A DNA stretch of 64,000 nucleotides from Oceanicaulis sp. HTCC2633 (lineage in GTDB: Bacteria; Pseudomonadota; Alphaproteobacteria; Caulobacterales; Maricaulaceae), in contig NZ_CH672428.1 in NCBI RefSeq assembly GCF_000152745.1, positions 195,433-259,432 of the forward strand, in the 5' to 3' direction. The position numbers and the translations under genes were made by a program. Positions 36,782 through 45,714 of this stretch are shown here, piece after piece (positions within the stretch are counted from its first letter, which is position 1; each line of letters starts with the position of its first letter). The notes under the pieces are model-generated. The model saw only the letters and a list, made by a program, of their open reading frames with translations. It was not told where the DNA came from and searched no databases.

Positions 36782-37579
36782 ATGGCTGCTGAAAACGAAG
36801 TCCTGCTCGATGTAACTCCCGGCGGCGCCGCCATCGTCACGCTCAACCGGCCTGACAAGCATAACGCTTTCAACGCCGACATCATTGCGCGCCTGTCCGA
36901 CATCTTCGAGACCCTGCGCGCAAACACCGACGAGGTGCGCGTGGTCTTCCTGCGCGGCGCCGGGCGCAGCTTCTCCGCCGGTGCGGATCTGGAATGGATG
37001 AAAGCGGCGGCGGACTGGACCCATGAGGATAACCAGGCCGATGCTCTGAACCTCGCGCGCATGCTCAAGCGCCTGCACGATCTGCCCCAGACCACCATTG
37101 CGCTGGTTCAGGGCGCAGCCATGGGCGGCGGCGCCGGACTGATGGCGGCGTGTGATGTGGCCGTGGCGGTCAAGGACGCCAAGATCCGCTTCTCTGAAGT
37201 GCGCCTTGGACTGACCCCGGCGACCATTTCGCCCTTCGTGGTGCGCGCCATTGGTCCACGCTATGCCCGCGCCCTGTTTGCCACGGGCGAGGGCTTTGAC
37301 GGCGAGTTCGCCCACAAGATCGGCCTTGCGCAATATGTGGTCGAGAGCGCGGACGAGCTCGATGACATGATGGAATATCTGGGCAAGCTCGCCTTCCAGA
37401 CCGCCCCGGGCGCGGTGCGGGACGCCAAGGCGCTGGTGGATATGGTCGCCGATCGCGAGATCAATGACGACCTCCTGCGCAAGACCGCCCACCAGATCGC
37501 CGACCGCCGCGTCAGCGATGAGGGCCGCGAAGGCCTCGCCGCCTTCCTTGAAAAGCGCAAACCCTATTGGGCGGACTAG
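36782..37579 (+). CDS. liuC: methylglutaconyl-CoA hydratase
   Basis: Hydrates 3-methylglutaconyl-CoA to HMG-CoA in leucine degradation. The 265-residue crotonase has 'SFSAGADLEWMKAAADWT' near residue 64 and 'QGAAMGGGAGLMAACDVAVA' near residue 105; the ADLEWMK segment is typical of the LiuC/AUH group. 'FSEVRLGLTPATISPFV' holds the catalytic glutamates. It lies between liuB and liuD in the same direction, and is followed at once by a DUF817 gene. Confidence 0.92.
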   Translation: MAAENEVLLDVTPGGAAIVTLNRPDKHNAFNADIIARLSDIFETLRANTDEVRVVFLRGAGRSFSAGADLEWMKAAADWTHEDNQADALNLARMLKRLHDLPQTTIALVQGAAMGGGAGLMAACDVAVAVKDAKIRFSEVRLGLTPATISPFVVRAIGPRYARALFATGEGFDGEFAHKIGLAQYVVESADELDDMMEYLGKLAFQTAPGAVRDAKALVDMVADREINDDLLRKTAHQIADRRVSDEGREGLAAFLEKRKPYWAD

Positions 37580-37584
37580 TCCGC

Positions 37585-38445
37585 TTGAGCCTGCGCGATC
37601 TTGAAGCCTGGTTTCACCGCGAGCGGGAGGCCTTGCGCGCCCGTTGGGTGAGGGGGCCGGTTTCGCTCGCGGCCTTCGAATTCCTGGCGTTCGGGATCAA
37701 GCAGGGCTGGGCGTGCCTCTTTGGCGGGCTGATGCTGGCGCTGATTCTGGGCGTCTATCTGTTCTATCCAGCCAATGCGCCGTTGCACCGGTTTGACGTC
37801 ATCACGCTGGGCGCGGTGGCGATCCAGATCGGCATGATCGCCTTCCGGCTGGAAAGCTGGGCCGAGGTGCGGATCATCGCGGTCTTCCATGTGGTCGGCA
37901 CCGCGATGGAAATCTTCAAGGTCCATGCCGGGTCCTGGGTCTATCCCGGCGCAAACGATGCCCTGTTCGCCATCTGGGGCGTGCCGCTGTTTTCAGGCTT
38001 CATGTATGCCAGCGTCGGCAGCTATATGGCGCGGGTCTGGCGCATTTTCGACTTCCGCTTTGACCGCTTCCCGCCGGTCTGGGCTCAGGCGCTGCTGGCG
38101 CTGGCCATCTACATCAACTTCTTCAGCCATCACTATGTGATTGATATCCGCTGGGCGCTCTTCGCCGCGAGCGCGCTGATCTATGGCCCCTGCGTGATCT
38201 GGTTCCGGCCCGACCGCGCCCATCGCTTCATGCCGCTTCTCCTGGGGCTCGTTCTGGTCGCGCTCTTTATCTGGTTCGCCGAGAATATCGGGACCTTCGC
38301 GCGCGCCTGGAGCTATCCCGGACAGGAGCATCAGTGGAAAATGGTCTCGCTCGCCAAGCTCGGGAGCTGGATCCTCCTCATGCAGATCAGTTTCGTGCTT
38401 GTGGTGCTGACCCGGGGCGCCGAACGCCCTGATAAACAGAGCTAA
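37585..38445 (+). CDS. DUF817 family membrane protein
   Basis: The protein of about 286 residues has around eight hydrophobic segments and the DUF817 signature 'FHVVGTAMEIFKVHAGSWVY' followed by 'GVPLFSGFMYASVGSYMARV' and 'NFFSHHYVIDIRW'. Function is unknown. No ATG is near the start: TTG codons at 37567 (overlapping the liuC stop) and 37585 are the candidates; the latter has GGGCGGA upstream. The position directly behind liuC suggests co-transcription with liuC and liuD. Confidence 0.85.
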   Translation: MSLRDLEAWFHREREALRARWVRGPVSLAAFEFLAFGIKQGWACLFGGLMLALILGVYLFYPANAPLHRFDVITLGAVAIQIGMIAFRLESWAEVRIIAVFHVVGTAMEIFKVHAGSWVYPGANDALFAIWGVPLFSGFMYASVGSYMARVWRIFDFRFDRFPPVWAQALLALAIYINFFSHHYVIDIRWALFAASALIYGPCVIWFRPDRAHRFMPLLLGLVLVALFIWFAENIGTFARAWSYPGQEHQWKMVSLAKLGSWILLMQISFVLVVLTRGAERPDKQS

Positions 38446-38512
38446 GCTTGCACACGGGCCCGGCTTGGCCCAAAACCGCGCCATCAGCTTTCACCGCAAT
38501 GGATGCCAGCCC

Positions 38513-40498
38513 ATGATGAAAAAGCTTCTGATCGCCAACCGGGGTGAAATCGCCTGCCGCGTGATGCGCACGGCGCACCGTCTGGGAATCGCCACGGTCG
38601 CGGTCTATTCCGAAGCCGACGCAGATGCGCCTCATGTGCGGATGGCCGATGAAGCCGTGCTGCTGGGCCCGGCGCCGGCGCGTGAAAGCTATCTCAAGGC
38701 CGATCTGATCCTGAAGGCGGCGAAGGATACAGGGGCGGACGCGATTCACCCCGGGTATGGCTTCTTGTCAGAGAACGCCGAGTTCGCCCGCGCCTGCGCG
38801 AAAGCGGGGGTCACCTTTGTGGGGCCGTCTGCCGAAGCCATCGAGGCGATGGGTCTGAAGGACCGCGCCAAGAAGCTGATGGAAGAGGCGGGCGTGCCCG
38901 TCACGCCGGGCTATCACGGCGACAATCAGGAGCCGGACCATCTCAAGGCCCAGGCCGACGAGATCGGTTATCCGGTGCTGATCAAGGCGGTCGCCGGCGG
39001 CGGCGGCAAGGGCATGCGCAAGGTCGAGGAGTCGGACGCTTTCCTGGAAGCGCTCGAAAGCTGCAAGCGCGAAGCGGCGTCGAGCTTTGGCGATGAGCGC
39101 GTCCTGATCGAGAAATTCATCTCCAGTCCGCGCCATATCGAGGTTCAGGTCTTTGGCGACAGCCGAGGCCGGGTGGTGCACTTCTTCGAGCGGGACTGTT
39201 CGCTTCAGCGCCGCCACCAGAAGGTCATCGAGGAAGCCCCCGCGCCGGGCATGACGCCCAATGTGCGCGCCGCCATGTGCTCGGCCGCTGTCCGCGCTGC
39301 GCAGGCGGTGGAGTATGTGGGCGCCGGGACCATCGAGTTCATCGTGGATGGTTCGGGCCCGCTGCGCGAGGACGGCTTCTACTTCATGGAGATGAACACC
39401 CGTCTCCAGGTGGAGCATCCGGTCACCGAATCTGTCACGGGCATGGACCTGGTCGAGCTGCAGCTGCGCGTCGCATCGGGCGGTTCGGTGCCGGAGCAGG
39501 ACGAAATTCATCTCAAGGGCTGGGCCATGGAAGCCCGGCTCTATGCCGAGGACCCGGCGACCGGTTTCCTGCCCTCCATCGGGCAGCTCGATTTTCTCGA
39601 TCTGCCCAAGACCGATCTGGCGAACGGCGTTCGCACCGATTCCGGCGTGCGGCAGGGCGGTGAGGTCTCGCTGCACTATGATCCGATGATCGCCAAGCTG
39701 ATCACCTTCGGCGACACGCGTGAGGACGCCATCGACCGGCTTGTCACGGTGCTGGACCACGAGGTTCGCGTCTATCCGGTCAAGACCAATGCGGGCTTCC
39801 TGCGCCGGGCGCTGACCCATGCCGATTTCCGCGCCGGAGAGGTGGATACGCGTTTCATCGATGCGCGCCTTGAGGAATTGGCGCCGAAATCACCGCCTGC
39901 TTTCAGCTATGTGGCGGCGGCCCTCGGTCTGACCCATGGCGCAGGCCTCTTTGCTCACGCGTCAGATCCCTGGTCGGTTGCGGATGGCTTCCGCGCCAAT
40001 GCGGATTCGGTCATCGAGATGGGCTTCCAGGCGGATGAAGCCCGGCTGTCGGTCTCGCTTGAGCGCGAGGGCGACCGCATCACCGCCCGGATTGGCGAGG
40101 AGAGCTTTGCGCTGAGTGAACTCAGATTGAGCGCGACCGAAGTTTCGGCCCGCCTGAACGGCCGGGAAGTCTCGGCCCGTCTCGAGGCGCGCAAGCGCGG
40201 CATGCTGGTGGCGACACAAGGCGAGACCCACTTGATCAGCCTCTACAATCCGGCGGCGATGGCGGATGCGCTGGAGGCGGGCGGCGCGGTTAAGGCGCCG
40301 ATGCCCGGCAAGGTGTTGTCCGTGCCGGTCAAGGCGGGCGATAGCGTGAAGAAGGGCCAGACGCTGGCGGTTCTGGAAGCCATGAAGATGGAGCACGCGC
40401 TGTCTGCGCCGCGCGATGGCGTGGTGGACAGCGTTTCGGCCGCAGAGGGCGATCAGGTCGGCGACGGCGCCATTCTGGTGACGCTGGCGGACGAGTAG
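38513..40498 (+). CDS. liuD: methylcrotonyl-CoA carboxylase alpha (biotin) subunit
   Basis: Biotin carboxylase plus biotin carrier half of methylcrotonyl-CoA carboxylase. The 661-residue protein has 'KLLIANRGEIACRVMRTAHR', 'KAVAGGGGKGMRKV', 'FMEMNTRLQVEHPVTE' and the C-terminal biotin site 'VLEAMKMEHALSAP'. MKMEH and the association with liuA, liuB and liuC favour MCC alpha over PccA. ATG codons at 38513 and 38516 are both possible. HMG-CoA lyase, which often follows, is not present; the next gene is a broken cupin gene. Confidence 0.95.
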   Translation: MMKKLLIANRGEIACRVMRTAHRLGIATVAVYSEADADAPHVRMADEAVLLGPAPARESYLKADLILKAAKDTGADAIHPGYGFLSENAEFARACAKAGVTFVGPSAEAIEAMGLKDRAKKLMEEAGVPVTPGYHGDNQEPDHLKAQADEIGYPVLIKAVAGGGGKGMRKVEESDAFLEALESCKREAASSFGDERVLIEKFISSPRHIEVQVFGDSRGRVVHFFERDCSLQRRHQKVIEEAPAPGMTPNVRAAMCSAAVRAAQAVEYVGAGTIEFIVDGSGPLREDGFYFMEMNTRLQVEHPVTESVTGMDLVELQLRVASGGSVPEQDEIHLKGWAMEARLYAEDPATGFLPSIGQLDFLDLPKTDLANGVRTDSGVRQGGEVSLHYDPMIAKLITFGDTREDAIDRLVTVLDHEVRVYPVKTNAGFLRRALTHADFRAGEVDTRFIDARLEELAPKSPPAFSYVAAALGLTHGAGLFAHASDPWSVADGFRANADSVIEMGFQADEARLSVSLEREGDRITARIGEESFALSELRLSATEVSARLNGREVSARLEARKRGMLVATQGETHLISLYNPAAMADALEAGGAVKAPMPGKVLSVPVKAGDSVKKGQTLAVLEAMKMEHALSAPRDGVVDSVSAAEGDQVGDGAILVTLADE

Positions 40499-40587
40499 TC
40501 CGCCTCTGATCAAGGGTTTGGCCCGTGTGATGCACCGTTTGCGACAGAGGATGCGAGAGCGTCCCAGTTTGCGACGGAGCGCCCGTG

Positions 40588-41526
40588 ATGACCGACCCTG
40601 TGCTGATCGACTGGAATGACGACAAGCGGAAGGATTTCCGCCAGGGCGTTGTGACCGCGCGTCACCGTCTTCACATGGATCCGGCCTTCAGCGAGCTGGC
40701 GCTCGCCGCGCTGCTGAACCGTCACCCCAAAGGGCTGACGGACATTTGCACCATGGGCGATGATCCGACCGATCGGGAAAGCTAGCGAGCCGGCGAGGGC
40801 GGAGGCCTGAAAGGCCGTGAGCTGATCGAGGCGGTGCGCGAAGGCAAGCTGTGGATCAATCTGCGCCAGGCGATGGACACCGATCCGGTCTACAAGCCGA
40901 TCTTCGAAGCCCTGATCAGTCAGCTCAAGCGTCTCAATCCGGGATTCAGTCCGCTGCGCGCCTATGGCGGCATCCTGATCTCCAGCCCCCGGGCGCAGGT
41001 GTTCTTCCACTCTGACGTCTCTGAGACCCTGCTGCTGCATGTGAAGGGCCGGAAACGCTTCCGCATCTATCCACCGCGCGCGCCCTTCGTGGATCCGCAA
41101 TTCATGGAAGCGATCCTGCACAAGACCCAGACCGAGGATGTCCCGTTTGACCCCGCCTGGGACGAACAGGCGGCCCAGATTGATCTCGACCCTGGCGCAT
41201 TTGTCTCCTGGCCGCTGCACGCGCCGCACCGGGTTGAGAACCTTGAGGGTCTGAACGTGTCGATCACCGTCGAGATGGTGACGCCCCAGTCCACGCTCCA
41301 GAACGGCGTCTATCACGCCAATGGCGTGCTGCGTCAGGCCGGCTGGACCCCGCGCACGGCGTCGACCCGTGGGGTTCAGGCTTACGCCAAGATGGGGCTG
41401 TCCAGGGCGTTCAAGGCATATCAGAGCGTGATGGGCGCTCCTTCCGAGCCCGCGCCGAAAAGCGAAACCACATTCGATGTGGATCTCGCGCACAAGGACG
41501 GCCTGTCGGATCGCGCCACCGCCTGA
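40588..41526 (+). pseudogene. JmjC/cupin_8-like protein interrupted by an amber codon
   Basis: One frame runs from ATG 40588 to TGA 41526 except for TAG at 40783-40785; there is no frameshift and the residues on both sides read as one protein of about 312 residues. The second part carries cupin-type metal ligands 'FFHSDVSETLLLHVKG' (H-x-D) and the later 'SWPLHAPHRVEN' (H). These suggest an Fe(II)/2-oxoglutarate oxygenase of the JmjC/cupin_8 class. TAG differs from TGG (Trp) by one base. It may be a recent nonsense mutation, a sequencing error, or two separate polypeptides. The first in-frame GTG after the stop is at 40834. Confidence 0.75.
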
Positions 41527-41614
41527 TCAGGGACAATTTGTCTGATGTCGGCCCTAGTCTCGCCGCATTAGGAAGGCGACACTGCCGCCTCCTGATAATG
41601 ACAAGGGCTGTTTC

Positions 41615-42385
41615 ATGCTTCGCACCCTGACGCTGGGCGCTTGCGCCGCGCTTTGCTCCTCCGCCGCTCTCGCTCAGCTGCCCGACCCGCTCGAGCGGGC
41701 GTTGTCGGTCAGCCTCAATGACCCGGTCGCTCAACGTGTGGACGTGATGGTGGGCGATAATGACGGCCAGATCACGGTGCGCATCCAGGAGGATGCGGAC
41801 GGTGCGAGCCATTACACGCTGCTATCGCCGTCTGAAGCGGGTCTGAACGAGTCAGAACGCGAGATGTGGGAAGAGATGTTCTTGTCCGATGAGGACGCCT
41901 CTGAGGAAGACGAGGAGGACGGCTTTGGGGGGGAGGATTTCGATCCTGAAGACCTGCGCCGCATCATCGGATCCGAAGCCACTCTCCTGCGTGAGGAAGA
42001 CGGTCTGCTCATCTACGGTTTCACGCCCCAGGCCTTTCCCGATGACGAGGATGAACCCGATGGCGCCGCGCGACGCATGCTGGACGCCATGACGGGCGAA
42101 GTCAGCGTGAACGCCCAGACCGGTCATGTGGCCGGCTTCCAGATGATCCTGCGCGAGAGTGTGAAGCCCAACTTCGCTGCCCGCATCGAGGATTTCCGTT
42201 TCGTGCAGAGCTATGTCTTTGACGAAGTGGTGAACGGGCCGCGACTGGAGAGCCTGAGGTTCAACATTGCTGGGTCAGCCGCCTTCCAGTCATTCGACGA
42301 GAGCATGAGCGTGGACATTCTCGACGTGCAGTGGGCGACGCCCTCTGCAGGCGGAGCGGTTGTTGACGCGGCGGAGTCGCACTAA
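41615..42385 (+). CDS. exported acidic protein of unknown function
   Basis: The 256-residue protein has a signal peptide ending 'SSAALAQLPDP'. A strongly acidic stretch (about residues 89-115, including 'EDASEEDEEDGFGGEDFDPE') lies in the middle. A beta-rich C-terminal half follows ('NAQTGHVAGFQMILRESVKP'). No family was recognised. The architecture suggests a periplasmic protein that could bind cations through the acidic tract; that is only an inference. An AAGGG ribosome site precedes the ATG. Confidence 0.75.
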   Translation: MLRTLTLGACAALCSSAALAQLPDPLERALSVSLNDPVAQRVDVMVGDNDGQITVRIQEDADGASHYTLLSPSEAGLNESEREMWEEMFLSDEDASEEDEEDGFGGEDFDPEDLRRIIGSEATLLREEDGLLIYGFTPQAFPDDEDEPDGAARRMLDAMTGEVSVNAQTGHVAGFQMILRESVKPNFAARIEDFRFVQSYVFDEVVNGPRLESLRFNIAGSAAFQSFDESMSVDILDVQWATPSAGGAVVDAAESH

Positions 42386-42394
42386 CTCCGCGCC

Positions 42395-42805
42395 ATGGCG
42401 CTCAATCTGGTCAAACTCTGCGTCGGTGTGGATTCGGTTGAACAGCTGCAAGGCTGGCTCGACCGTCATGACGGTCAGCCGACGGTCCACACCACCCGCA
42501 TGACGCCCAAGCGCAAGGACGAGATCCTTGCGGGCGGCTCGCTGTACTGGGTGATCAAGCGCGTCATCCAGGTGCGGCAGCCAGTGCTCGACCTGGAAGA
42601 GTTCACCGACCCCGAAGGCGTCAAGCGGTGCAATATCTGGCTTGAGAACAAACTTGTTCGCACCGCGCCGTCGCCGCGGCGCGCCTTTCAGGGCTGGCGC
42701 TATCTGAAGGCGGAAGATGCGCCTGCGGACCTCACAGAGCATTCGGGTGGGGAAGATCTGCCCGACGAGCTGCGCCGCAAGCTGATCGAGCTGGGCGCCT
42801 GGTGA
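42395..42805 (+). CDS. DUF1489 family protein
   Basis: The 136-residue protein matches DUF1489 by 'LNLVKLCVGVDSVEQLQGWL', 'TRMTPKRKDEILAGGSLYWV' and 'RRAFQGWRYLKAEDAP'. The family is widespread in alphaproteobacteria, cytoplasmic and uncharacterised. It begins 9 bases after the acidic exported protein gene and stops one base before the convergent panC stop. Confidence 0.9.
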   Translation: MALNLVKLCVGVDSVEQLQGWLDRHDGQPTVHTTRMTPKRKDEILAGGSLYWVIKRVIQVRQPVLDLEEFTDPEGVKRCNIWLENKLVRTAPSPRRAFQGWRYLKAEDAPADLTEHSGGEDLPDELRRKLIELGAW

Positions 42806-42806
42806 T

Positions 42807-43679
42807 CTAGGCCTTCGGGGCGGGGCGATTGTCGATCAGACGCGTCTTGCCCACGCGCACCGCCGCCAGAACCCGCGCGTCACCCTCGATCGGACCGGAG
42901 GGCAGCGCCTCGAGCGACGCTGCATCGCGCGCAACCACATAATCCACGCCATCGAACGCGGATTGGGCCTTGAGCTGAGCCTGATGCTGGGCGTCGGCGA
43001 CATTGGCGCCGTCTTTCAGCGCGTCAGCGAATTCCTGCAAGATCACATTGAGGCGCGCAGCGCGCTCGCGGTCCGTCTTGCTCAGATAGACATTGCGGGA
43101 GGAGAGGGCGAGGCCGTCGGTTTCACGCACCGTCTCCCCGCCTGCAATCTCCACAGGCAGGTTGAGGTCGCGCACCATGCGGCGGATCACCATGAGCTGC
43201 TGGTAATCCTTTTCGCCAAAGACCGCGAGATCGGGCTGGACCTGATTGAGCAGCTTGCAGACGACGGTTGCGACGCCGTTGAAGAAGTGAGGACGAGAAA
43301 TGCTTTCCAGCCCATGTGTGGGTCCGGTCAGGCTGACGGTGGTGACATAGCCTTCGGGATACATCTCCCCCGCATCGGGCGAATAGACCAGATGCGCGCC
43401 AATGCTGGCGAGCTTCTGGGCGTCCGCCTCGAGCGTGCGCGGATAGGAGTCAAAATCCTCGCCCGGCGCGAACTGGGTCGGGTTCACGAAAATGCTGACG
43501 ATGACGCGATCTGAGGTTTCCAACGCCTGTTTGACCAGCGCCAGATGGCCGTCATGCAGCGCGCCCATGGTCGGCACGAAGCCGATGCGCAGGCCATCGG
43601 ATCGCCATTGCCGGACCTGTTCGCGCAGATCAGCGATGTTGTAGGCGGCGGGCAGGGCGAGTTCGGGACCGTTGGACAC
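42807..43679 (-). CDS. panC: pantothenate synthetase
   Basis: Condenses pantoate with beta-alanine using ATP, the last step of pantothenate synthesis. The 290-residue protein has the nucleotidyltransferase signature 'GFVPTMGALHDGHLALVKQA' (HxGH-like), 'VSIFVNPTQFAPGEDFDSYP', 'VFGEKDYQQLMVIRRMV' and 'GLALSSRNVYLS' (KMSKS-like). Length and motifs are complete. No panB is next to it. It is divergent from a SPOR lipoprotein gene 87 bases away. Confidence 0.97.
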   Translation of the reverse strand: MSNGPELALPAAYNIADLREQVRQWRSDGLRIGFVPTMGALHDGHLALVKQALETSDRVIVSIFVNPTQFAPGEDFDSYPRTLEADAQKLASIGAHLVYSPDAGEMYPEGYVTTVSLTGPTHGLESISRPHFFNGVATVVCKLLNQVQPDLAVFGEKDYQQLMVIRRMVRDLNLPVEIAGGETVRETDGLALSSRNVYLSKTDRERAARLNVILQEFADALKDGANVADAQHQAQLKAQSAFDGVDYVVARDAASLEALPSGPIEGDARVLAAVRVGKTRLIDNRPAPKA

Positions 43680-43766
43680 GGCGGCCTCCTGGGCGAAATT
43701 ACAGGCTGCACGCTAGCCTTAGCCGTGGCAGACTCGCAAGCGCGCGACTCGGTTCTGGGGATAGGC

Positions 43767-44312
43767 ATGCGACTGGTCTTCATCACATTGGCGACACTGG
43801 GCCTGACGGCCTGTGTCAGCACGGGCTCTCCATCTGTGGAAGGTCGGGCGCAACCGGCTCTGGAGCTCGCGCGCCTGCTTGAAGACACCGCCCAGCGTCA
43901 TCCTGAACGGATCGAGGCCTCGAGCGCCGAGATGGGCGCCTTGCGGGCGGCGCTGCTCGAAGCGCCTCAAACCCCTATGACGCCGACGGCGGCCCTCGCG
44001 GGACCAGAGGATTTTGCGCCGGCTCCGGATCTCGATAACGCGCAGAGCCTTCTTTACGCCGCCCATCTGGCCTCCTACCGGCTGATGAGCAACGCCGAGA
44101 TCGGCTGGCGGCAGCTGAGCGGACAATTGCCCGCGCTGTCTTCCATGCAGGCGCGCACAGAGCTGGTGCATCTCGAGCAGGGCGACTTCCTGCGGCTGAA
44201 GGCTGGCCCGTTCGACACGCGCGCCGACGCGCAGGCCCTGTGCGCACAGGCGCAAGCAGCGGGTCTGTGGTGCCAAACCACGCACTTTACCGGTGCGGCT
44301 CTGCCCGGTTAG
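43767..44312 (+). CDS. SPOR-domain lipoprotein
   Basis: The 181-residue protein has a lipobox 'LGLTACVS' (cysteine at residue 16) after a short hydrophobic leader and a C-terminal SPOR-like domain ('DFLRLKAGPFDTRADAQALC' with paired cysteines). SPOR domains bind denuded glycan strands at the septum. The ATG at 43767 gives a proper signal sequence. It sits 75 bases upstream of mipZ in the same direction, a context that supports a role in division. Confidence 0.75.
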   Translation: MRLVFITLATLGLTACVSTGSPSVEGRAQPALELARLLEDTAQRHPERIEASSAEMGALRAALLEAPQTPMTPTAALAGPEDFAPAPDLDNAQSLLYAAHLASYRLMSNAEIGWRQLSGQLPALSSMQARTELVHLEQGDFLRLKAGPFDTRADAQALCAQAQAAGLWCQTTHFTGAALPG

Positions 44313-44387
44313 GTCCACAACATCACTTTGCCATTGAGCGCGGAGCATGCTAGCGCCGCGGCATCTGGGTATCGGGGAGTCGTCAAC

Positions 44388-45251
44388 GTGTCTGCTGACG
44401 CCGTTGGGTCATCGGGGCGCGCCGTAGAGGGCGCGCACGTCATCGTGGTCGGGAACGAGAAGGGCGGCGCGGGCAAGTCCACCGTCGCCATTCACCTGGC
44501 GGTGGCCCTGATGCGAATGGGCAAGACGGTGGGCGTGATTGATCTGGATTTGCGTCAGGCGAGCCTCAGTCGCTATCTTGAGAACCGGCGCCGCTGGGCG
44601 GATGCGCGCGGCGTCACCCTGCCCATGCCGGTGCAGGGGCGCCTGCCGATCTCTCAGTCACGCTCGCTTGATGAAGTGGAAGCGGAAGAGCGGGCGGCCT
44701 GGGAGGAAACCCTGGGGCAGCTTCATCGCGGCTGTGATTTCATCATCGTGGATTCACCCGGCGGCGACACCCATTACGCCCGGCTCGCCCATGCGAGCGC
44801 CGACACGCTGATCACGCCGATCAATGACAGCTTCATCGATTTTGCGCTGCTGGCGGAGATCGATGGCGACACATTCGAAGTCGGCCGCCCGAGCGTCTAT
44901 TCGGAAATGGTCTGGGAGTGCCGCAAGCGCAAGGCCATGCGTGACCGCAAGTCCATTGACTGGCTGGTCATGCGCAACCGGGTCTCCAATCTCGATTCCC
45001 GCAACAAGCGCCGCGTTGGTCGCGGTTTGAAAGCGCTCTCCGAGCGCGTCGGGTTTCGTCTGGCGCCGGGCTTTTCCGAGCGCGTGATCTATCGCGAGCT
45101 CTTTCCCGCAGGGCTGACCTTGCTTGATCTGACCGAAGCGGGCTCGTCCATGACCTTCACCATGAGCCATGTGGCCGCCCGTCAGGAATTGCGCGAACTG
45201 ATGATCGTGCTCAAACTGCCTGGCGTGAGCGGGAAACCCTTCCCGTTCTGA
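44388..45251 (+). CDS. mipZ: division-site positioning ATPase MipZ
   Basis: ParA/MinD-type ATPase that in Caulobacter forms a bipolar gradient by binding ParB and inhibits FtsZ away from midcell. The 287-residue protein has the deviant Walker A 'NEKGGAGKSTVAIHL' at residues 23-37, 'VIDLDLRQASLSRYLENRRR', 'FIIVDSPGGDTHYARLAH' and 'FSERVIYRELFPAGLTLLDL', which is the MipZ-specific C-terminal pattern. The start is GTG at 44388 with GGGGAG 8 bases upstream; an earlier TTG at 44328 is less likely. A J-domain gene follows after 19 bases. Confidence 0.93.
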   Translation: MSADAVGSSGRAVEGAHVIVVGNEKGGAGKSTVAIHLAVALMRMGKTVGVIDLDLRQASLSRYLENRRRWADARGVTLPMPVQGRLPISQSRSLDEVEAEERAAWEETLGQLHRGCDFIIVDSPGGDTHYARLAHASADTLITPINDSFIDFALLAEIDGDTFEVGRPSVYSEMVWECRKRKAMRDRKSIDWLVMRNRVSNLDSRNKRRVGRGLKALSERVGFRLAPGFSERVIYRELFPAGLTLLDLTEAGSSMTFTMSHVAARQELRELMIVLKLPGVSGKPFPF

Positions 45252-45270
45252 GGCGGACTGAAACGCGATC

Positions 45271-45714
45271 ATGATCTATTACTTCTTCGTCCTGTTGATC
45301 CTGGTCGGCGTTGTCATCGCCATCCTGATGGCGAAACTGCCGTCCAAACAGGCGGCCAACCTCTTGCGTTGGGTGCTGGGCGTTGGCGGATTGCTGGTGG
45401 GCGGCCTGCTCACCATCCGCGGCCTCGCTGTGGCCGGCATTCCCATGATTGGCGCAGCGCTCGGATTTCTGGGCGTCGCCATGGGACGCAAGCCGTCCCG
45501 CCGCTCGGGCGGGGGGTCATCCTCGTCTCCCGCCTCAACGGGGATGAGCGAAGCCGAGGCGCGCGCCATTCTGGGCGTCGGCCCGGATGCGGACGAAGAG
45601 ACGATCCGCAAGGCCCACCGCACCATGATGAAACGGGTCCATCCCGATCAGGGCGGATCCGATGCGCTGGCCGCCAAGGTGCAGGAAGCGCGCGACGTTC
45701 TCTTGAATGACTAG
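45271..45714 (+). CDS. membrane-anchored J-domain protein
   Basis: The 147-residue protein has two N-terminal membrane segments (about residues 3-20 and 30-70) and a C-terminal J domain (about residues 90-147) with 'EETIRKAHRTMMKRVHPDQG', containing the HPD tripeptide that stimulates DnaK ATPase. The layout is like mitochondrial Pam18/Tim14 and its alphaproteobacterial relatives. It follows mipZ in the same operon. Its stop shares CTAG with the convergent carboxypeptidase gene. Confidence 0.9.
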   Translation: MIYYFFVLLILVGVVIAILMAKLPSKQAANLLRWVLGVGGLLVGGLLTIRGLAVAGIPMIGAALGFLGVAMGRKPSRRSGGGSSSSPASTGMSEAEARAILGVGPDADEETIRKAHRTMMKRVHPDQGGSDALAAKVQEARDVLLND

